NCBI GenBank assembly: GCA_023433345.1
Contig: JAEZDA010000125.1
Location: forward strand, 1 to 8,633
Length of the DNA stretch: 8,633 nt
Source of the DNA: Bacteroidota bacterium
GTDB lineage: Bacteria; Bacteroidota; Bacteroidia; Chitinophagales; Chitinophagaceae
Reading direction: 5' to 3'
A program made the translations under genes and the position numbers. Of the stretch, positions 4,861 through 8,633 are shown piece by piece; within the stretch, counting starts at the first letter, position 1, and each line of letters begins with the position of its first letter. The notes under the pieces were generated by a model, which had not been told where the DNA came from, did no database searches, and saw only the letters and a program-made list of their open reading frames with translations.

Positions 4861-6519
4861 ATGCGAATATTCACTTTGTTTCTTCTTTCTGCAACCACAA
4901 TTTTCTTCGGAGCCTGTAAGGAGAAAAAGCATACTTCACAATCGACAGACGGCCTGGCTTCTTTCAGTGCGCAAACACTGAAGAATGATGTTGCCATCCT
5001 TGCCTCTGATTCTTTTATGGGTCGCAAGCCTTTCACGAAGGGCGAAGCACTCACAATTGATTATTTAGAAAAGCAATTCAAATCGATCGGTGTTGAACCG
5101 GGCAATGGCAACAGTTTTTTTCAAAAGGTGCCCATGGTTAACATACTTGCAGAGGCAGCGCCGGGGATGGAAATAAGATCTGGTTCGAACAAGTTTTCTC
5201 TTAAAGCATTTGATGATTATGTGATATGGACAGACAAGCCCGATTCAAACGTGCGGGTGGAGAATAGTGAATTGGTATTTGCAGGTTACGGCGTTGTTGC
5301 ACCGGAACATAACTGGAATGATTATGAAGGAATAGATGTGAAAGGAAAGATAGTAATGGTAATGGTTAATGATCCCGGCTACTGGGCTGGCGATACAACT
5401 TTATTTTTTGGGAACACGATGACCTACTACGGAAGGTGGACCTATAAATTTGAAGAAGCCGCGAGGCAGGGAGCTAAAGGTTGCCTTGTCATTCACAATA
5501 CGAGAGCTGCCAGCTATCCTTTCACTGTTCCTCAAAAGAATTTTAATACCTCAAGATTAAAACTTGACAACCGCGGGAAGGGCAGGCAGGATTGCGATGT
5601 GATTGGTTGGATCACTGAGTCTTCCGCGAAAAGATTATTTACTGAAGCAGGTTTCGATTCCTCATTATTGAAAAAAGCTGACCAGCGTGGTTTTCGGGCA
5701 GTTCCGTTAGGCCTCTCTGCATCCACATCTATGAAGGTGAAGGCTGATTACAATACATCAAATAATGTCATTGCGAAAATATCCGGATCTAACCGTGCAG
5801 ATGAAGTTATTATATACACTGCTCACTGGGATCATTTGGGAATCGGCAGGCCTGATGCTTCAGGAGATTCAATTAACAACGGCGCTTTGGATAATGCCAC
5901 CGGTACAGCCGGACTCCTTGAGCTCGCGCGGGCATTTAAAAGTATGAAAAGCAAACCGGAGCGAACGATCGTTTTCCTGGCTGTAACTGCTGAAGAGCAA
6001 GGTCTCTTAGGATCGCAGTATTATGCGGAAAACCCGATCTTCCCTGTCACCAAAACAGTTGCGAATATAAATATGGATGGCCTTAACAGGTTCGGCTCAA
6101 CGAAGGATATTGTTGTTATTGGTGAAGGTCAGTCGGAGCTTGAAGACTACCTTAAAGAGGAAGTTGAAAGATCCGGGGGCTACATTTCTTTCGACACCCA
6201 TCCTGAAGCTGGTTCATATTACCGGTCTGATCATTTCAATTTTGCAAAGGCTGGTGTGCCGGCCCTGTACACAAGAAATGGTATTGATGTGATAGGCAAG
6301 GGCAAAGATTATGGCCAGCAGCTGAAAGATGAATACACTGCAAATAACTATCATCAGCCCTCTGATAATTATGACCCTGCAACATGGACGATGGAAGGAG
6401 CCATCAGCGATCTCAAACTTCTGTTTCTACTTGGAAGGCGCATGGCTTTTGAAGAAAGATGGCCGCAGTGGAAAGCGAATTCAGAATTTAAGGCGATCCG
6501 CGAGAAGAGCAAAAGATAA
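4861..6519 (+). CDS. M28-family metallopeptidase lipoprotein with PA domain
   Basis: Predicted zinc-dependent exopeptidase (552 aa) attached to the cell envelope, hydrolysing N-terminal residues or small peptides; the substrate is unknown. Residues 1-19 form a lipoprotein signal (hydrophobic stretch, then FFGAC with Cys19; Phe at -3 is atypical for a lipobox). Residues about 128-175 and around 200 carry a protease-associated (PA) domain inserted before the catalytic core (VFAGYGVVAPEHNWNDYEGID). The M28 core shows the metal site in order: His322 and Asp324 in AHWDH, Asp344 in ALDNATG, Glu378 (general base) and Glu379 in AEEQG, Asp406 in NMDG, and His498 in NNYHQPSD. All expected ligands are intact, so it should be active. 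The ATG at 4861 gives the signal peptide directly; there is no clear Shine-Dalgarno. It is followed by a convergent gene 39 bp away and has no operon partner. Confidence 0.95.
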   Translation: MRIFTLFLLSATTIFFGACKEKKHTSQSTDGLASFSAQTLKNDVAILASDSFMGRKPFTKGEALTIDYLEKQFKSIGVEPGNGNSFFQKVPMVNILAEAAPGMEIRSGSNKFSLKAFDDYVIWTDKPDSNVRVENSELVFAGYGVVAPEHNWNDYEGIDVKGKIVMVMVNDPGYWAGDTTLFFGNTMTYYGRWTYKFEEAARQGAKGCLVIHNTRAASYPFTVPQKNFNTSRLKLDNRGKGRQDCDVIGWITESSAKRLFTEAGFDSSLLKKADQRGFRAVPLGLSASTSMKVKADYNTSNNVIAKISGSNRADEVIIYTAHWDHLGIGRPDASGDSINNGALDNATGTAGLLELARAFKSMKSKPERTIVFLAVTAEEQGLLGSQYYAENPIFPVTKTVANINMDGLNRFGSTKDIVVIGEGQSELEDYLKEEVERSGGYISFDTHPEAGSYYRSDHFNFAKAGVPALYTRNGIDVIGKGKDYGQQLKDEYTANNYHQPSDNYDPATWTMEGAISDLKLLFLLGRRMAFEERWPQWKANSEFKAIREKSKR

Positions 6520-6558
6520 TAGTTTATTTTAACCGGGATTTTCGGGTATCCTTAACCG

Positions 6559-7554
6559 TTATGGCATCAGAAGTTTCCCGATCCGGCCGTTTCCTCCTGC
6601 AAAGAAAACGGCATTTCCTGTTTTCGCTTTTCGCACAGCATGAAAGCCTGTGGAGGTAAGGGGCTTCCACGTATATCCGTTGTCGTTAGTAATTTCCGCT
6701 CCGTTCAATCCGCAGGTCACCCATGTTTCTTTTTTGATAAATTCAACACAACTGCGGTAGCCGCGGGGAGGTATGGAAGGTGTCTCCCAGGTTGAACCTC
6801 CGTTTGAAGTGAAGAAACAGTTATTGATCGTATCATCCTTTGCATAAAAATCTCCTCCAACCACCATCATGTGTTTGCGGCTCTTTACAGCGAGGGAATT
6901 TGCCCCGACCGATTCTTTGGGGTTTGCAAAAGGGATGTTCATTTTTTTGTTGCGAATGAACAGATTTGAAGTGGAGCCGCCGGTTATAAATGCCGCCTCG
7001 CTTTTGGTTAGTTTGCGAATATTCGTGCCGCTTGACGCGAAACAGGCTTCACCCGTGCTCGCCAGTGGTCTTCCTTCGTAAGGGATGGGCTGCCACGATC
7101 TTCCGCCGTCAAATGTTCTTGCCACATAAAACCTGCCGCCGATCGGGTCGCCGATAACAATTCCGCTTTGTTCATTCCAAAACTCCATCGCATCCAGGAA
7201 CATCGCCGAAGCAGTGTCGCGAAAAACCTCCTTCCATGTTTCTCCGCCATCCACCGTACGTAAAATATAAGCTGGCGAGGCTATTGACATGATGACAGCG
7301 GTAACATTGTCAAAGGCCTCAATATCCCTGAACTCCGATTTTTCAAATCCCTTTACCGGCATCCATTTCCAGGTTTTGCCGGCATCTAAGGAACGGCCCA
7401 CCATGCCATTACTACCGCTCACCCAAACGGTGTTGTCGTTTACTACACTCAAACCTCGAAATGATGACCTGGTTCCCTCTGTTAAAAGCTCAACTGATTG
7501 CGCACTGACGGATGCGTAAAGTATGATTGATATAAAGATTAATGTGGCTTTCAT
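6559..7554 (-). CDS. Secreted Asp-box (YCF48/BNR-like) beta-propeller protein
   Basis: Exported protein of 331 aa predicted to fold as a beta-propeller; its function is not known. Residues 1-18 form a signal peptide (cleavage after SVSA, before Gln19). Five Asp-box motifs of the type S/T-x-D-x-G-x-T-W recur at 55-62 (SLDAGKTW), 100-107 (TVDGGETW), 147-154 (TFDGGRSW), 249-256 (TSNGGSTW) and 289-296 (TNDNGYTW). The wider spacing between the third and fourth suggests a degenerate blade at about 195-202. Such proteins are often labelled oxidoreductase or photosystem II stability factor-like (YCF48) in Bacteroidota, but no redox motif is seen here; sialidase-type catalytic residues are not evident either. 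The frame is open to 7599, but the ATG at 7554 puts the signal peptide first. It converges on the M28 peptidase, and no good terminator is seen in the 39-bp gap. It is divergent from hutH. Confidence 0.88.
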   Translation of the reverse strand: MKATLIFISIILYASVSAQSVELLTEGTRSSFRGLSVVNDNTVWVSGSNGMVGRSLDAGKTWKWMPVKGFEKSEFRDIEAFDNVTAVIMSIASPAYILRTVDGGETWKEVFRDTASAMFLDAMEFWNEQSGIVIGDPIGGRFYVARTFDGGRSWQPIPYEGRPLASTGEACFASSGTNIRKLTKSEAAFITGGSTSNLFIRNKKMNIPFANPKESVGANSLAVKSRKHMMVVGGDFYAKDDTINNCFFTSNGGSTWETPSIPPRGYRSCVEFIKKETWVTCGLNGAEITNDNGYTWKPLTSTGFHAVRKAKTGNAVFFAGGNGRIGKLLMP

Positions 7555-7663
7555 ATAGAACAAAGTGTTTTCACAATGTAAGAAAAATGAGCATTTCAAC
7601 TTACTCTTCTTTTGCCATTAGCTTTTACCTTTCACCCTGTGGCTTCCTTTACATCTTTTGCCC

Positions 7664-7671
7664 TACTTTTG
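7664..7671 (+). promoter_or_regulatory. -7 promoter box of hutH, close to the start codon
   Basis: TACTTTTG matches TAnnTTTG exactly and ends only 4 nt before the hutH ATG (7676). Transcription would then begin at or within a few nt of the start codon. A possible -33 partner is TGTG at 7639-7642 (21-bp spacing), a one-mismatch match to TTTG. Confidence 0.55.
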
Positions 7672-7675
7672 AAAC

Positions 7676-8633
7676 ATGAGTTATAATTATCTGCCGCTTG
7701 ATAAGAGCCATACTGATTTCAAGCAGGTAAAAAACCTGCTGGCTTTTGATCAATTAGTTTCAATAACCTTTGCTGCGCACGAAAAAATTCTCATGTGCAG
7801 GGAGTATCTTGATAAAAGGCTGTCGTCGTCTAACGAACCTTTTTATGGGATAAACACCGGCTTTGGCTTTTTGCAAAATGTTCGCATTGATAATTCACAG
7901 TTAAAAGAATTGCAGGAGAACCTTATCCGCTCACATGCATGCGGAATGGGTGAGCGTGTTCCGAAGGATATAGTTAAGCTGATGGTGATGCTCAAGATAA
8001 AATCTTTGAGCTATGGCCATTCAGGAGTGCAGATCGACACGGTTAAGCGCCTGATGGATATGTATAATAGCGATGTGTTTCCGATAGTTTATACCCAGGG
8101 TTCACTCGGAGCCTCCGGGGATCTTGCTCCTCTAAGTCATCTTTGCCTGCCGCTGCTTGGCGAAGGAGAGGTGATGCATGAAGGCAGGGATTATCCGGCT
8201 GCAGATATATTGAGGAAATTTGGCTGGAACGCCATCTCTCTTCAGAGCAAAGAAGGCCTCGCCTTGATAAATGGCACCCAATTCATGAGCGCCTATGGAT
8301 TATATAATCTTGTACAGGCGGATCGTTTGTTGCAATGGGCCGATATCATCGCCGCTATAAGTTTTGATGCATTTGGCTGCGTAGCTGATCCGCTAAACGA
8401 AAACATTCATAGAGTTAGGTCGCACAAGGGCCAGGTTGATACCGCAGCAAGATTATATGAACTTCTCAAAGGCAGCGGGATCCTCAGTTCGAAAAAAGAG
8501 CAGGTGCAAGACCCGTATTCATTCCGCTGCATCCCGCAAGTGCATGGAGCCACGCGTGATACATTTGAATATGTGAAATCTGTTTTCATTAAAGAGATTA
8601 ATTCAGTTACCGACAATCCCAATGTTTTCCCTG
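7676..8633 (+). CDS. hutH: Histidine ammonia-lyase, 3'-truncated by window edge
   Basis: Catalyses L-histidine to trans-urocanate plus ammonia, the first step of histidine catabolism, in the cytoplasm. The first 319 codons of an enzyme usually about 500 aa long are present; the frame is open at the right edge. The MIO cofactor triad Ala146-Ser147-Gly148 lies in GSLGASGDLAPLSH and forms autocatalytically. Tyr57 (FYGINTGFG), His87 (SHACGMGE), Asn199 (LINGTQ), and Tyr281 with Arg284 (QDPYSFRC) correspond to P. putida HAL Tyr53, His83, Asn195, Tyr280 and Arg283. The His at position 87 favours histidine over tyrosine or phenylalanine as substrate. The ATG at 7676 places these residues at family-typical distances and leaves almost no leader; no Shine-Dalgarno is possible between the promoter box and the start. 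No other hut gene is visible in the window; the neighbour upstream is divergent. Confidence 0.96.
   Translation, partial: MSYNYLPLDKSHTDFKQVKNLLAFDQLVSITFAAHEKILMCREYLDKRLSSSNEPFYGINTGFGFLQNVRIDNSQLKELQENLIRSHACGMGERVPKDIVKLMVMLKIKSLSYGHSGVQIDTVKRLMDMYNSDVFPIVYTQGSLGASGDLAPLSHLCLPLLGEGEVMHEGRDYPAADILRKFGWNAISLQSKEGLALINGTQFMSAYGLYNLVQADRLLQWADIIAAISFDAFGCVADPLNENIHRVRSHKGQVDTAARLYELLKGSGILSSKKEQVQDPYSFRCIPQVHGATRDTFEYVKSVFIKEINSVTDNPNVFP

Noticed and set aside
6520..6558. Bidirectional terminator between the convergent genes
   Set aside because: Only very short pairings (GGAT/ATCC) exist and there is no proper stem followed by a T-run on either strand.

Overview
The window looks like a piece of a Bacteroidota chromosome, most likely from the Chitinophagales/Sphingobacteriales side. 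The signs are several matches to the Bacteroidota promoter pattern (TAnnTTTG, with an upstream TTTG at one gene), starts without a convincing Shine-Dalgarno, a tRNA whose CCA is not encoded, an OmpA-like protein with thrombospondin type 3 repeats, and intergenic space filled with short repeats. The taxonomic guess is inference; no rRNA or other marker is present.

Layout. Positions 1-627 are a non-coding mosaic tandem array built from an 18-bp hairpin, heptamer runs and two alternative tail modules. It stops one base before the stop codon of ung (uracil-DNA glycosylase, minus strand, 629-1303). A heptamer tract and a promoter box precede tRNA-Arg(UCU) (1543-1616), which has its own terminator. 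Positions 1661-2009 hold no gene, but contain a degenerate 29-bp repeat, two abutting 28-bp units with near-perfect palindromes, and a GTGCAA direct repeat. They lie upstream of a small XRE-like helix-turn-helix/coiled-coil protein (2010-2549). Positions 2550-3147 are a second repeat-rich gap with at least four repeat families, including a 72-nt element that can fold into a three-way junction. A cluster of dyads and a good promoter follow, leading into a secreted OmpA-family protein with four type 3 repeats (3254-4582) and a strong terminator. Next come a lipoprotein M28 metallopeptidase with a PA domain (4861-6519) and, convergent to it, a secreted Asp-box beta-propeller protein (6559-7554, minus). 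Divergent from that is hutH, histidine ammonia-lyase, running off the right edge (7676-8633). hutH lacks a stop in the window and appears to be transcribed almost leaderless.

The genes do not form one pathway. They are mostly single transcription units: DNA repair (ung), translation (tRNA-Arg), regulation (HTH protein), envelope and exported functions (OmpA-like, M28, Asp-box protein) and histidine catabolism (hutH).

I see no defence system, CRISPR, integrase, transposase or biosynthetic cluster. The most unexplained signals are in the gaps: the paired palindromic 28-bp units upstream of the HTH gene, the recurrence of exact 7-bp periodicity in several intergenic tracts with different heptamers, and the three-way-junction repeat.
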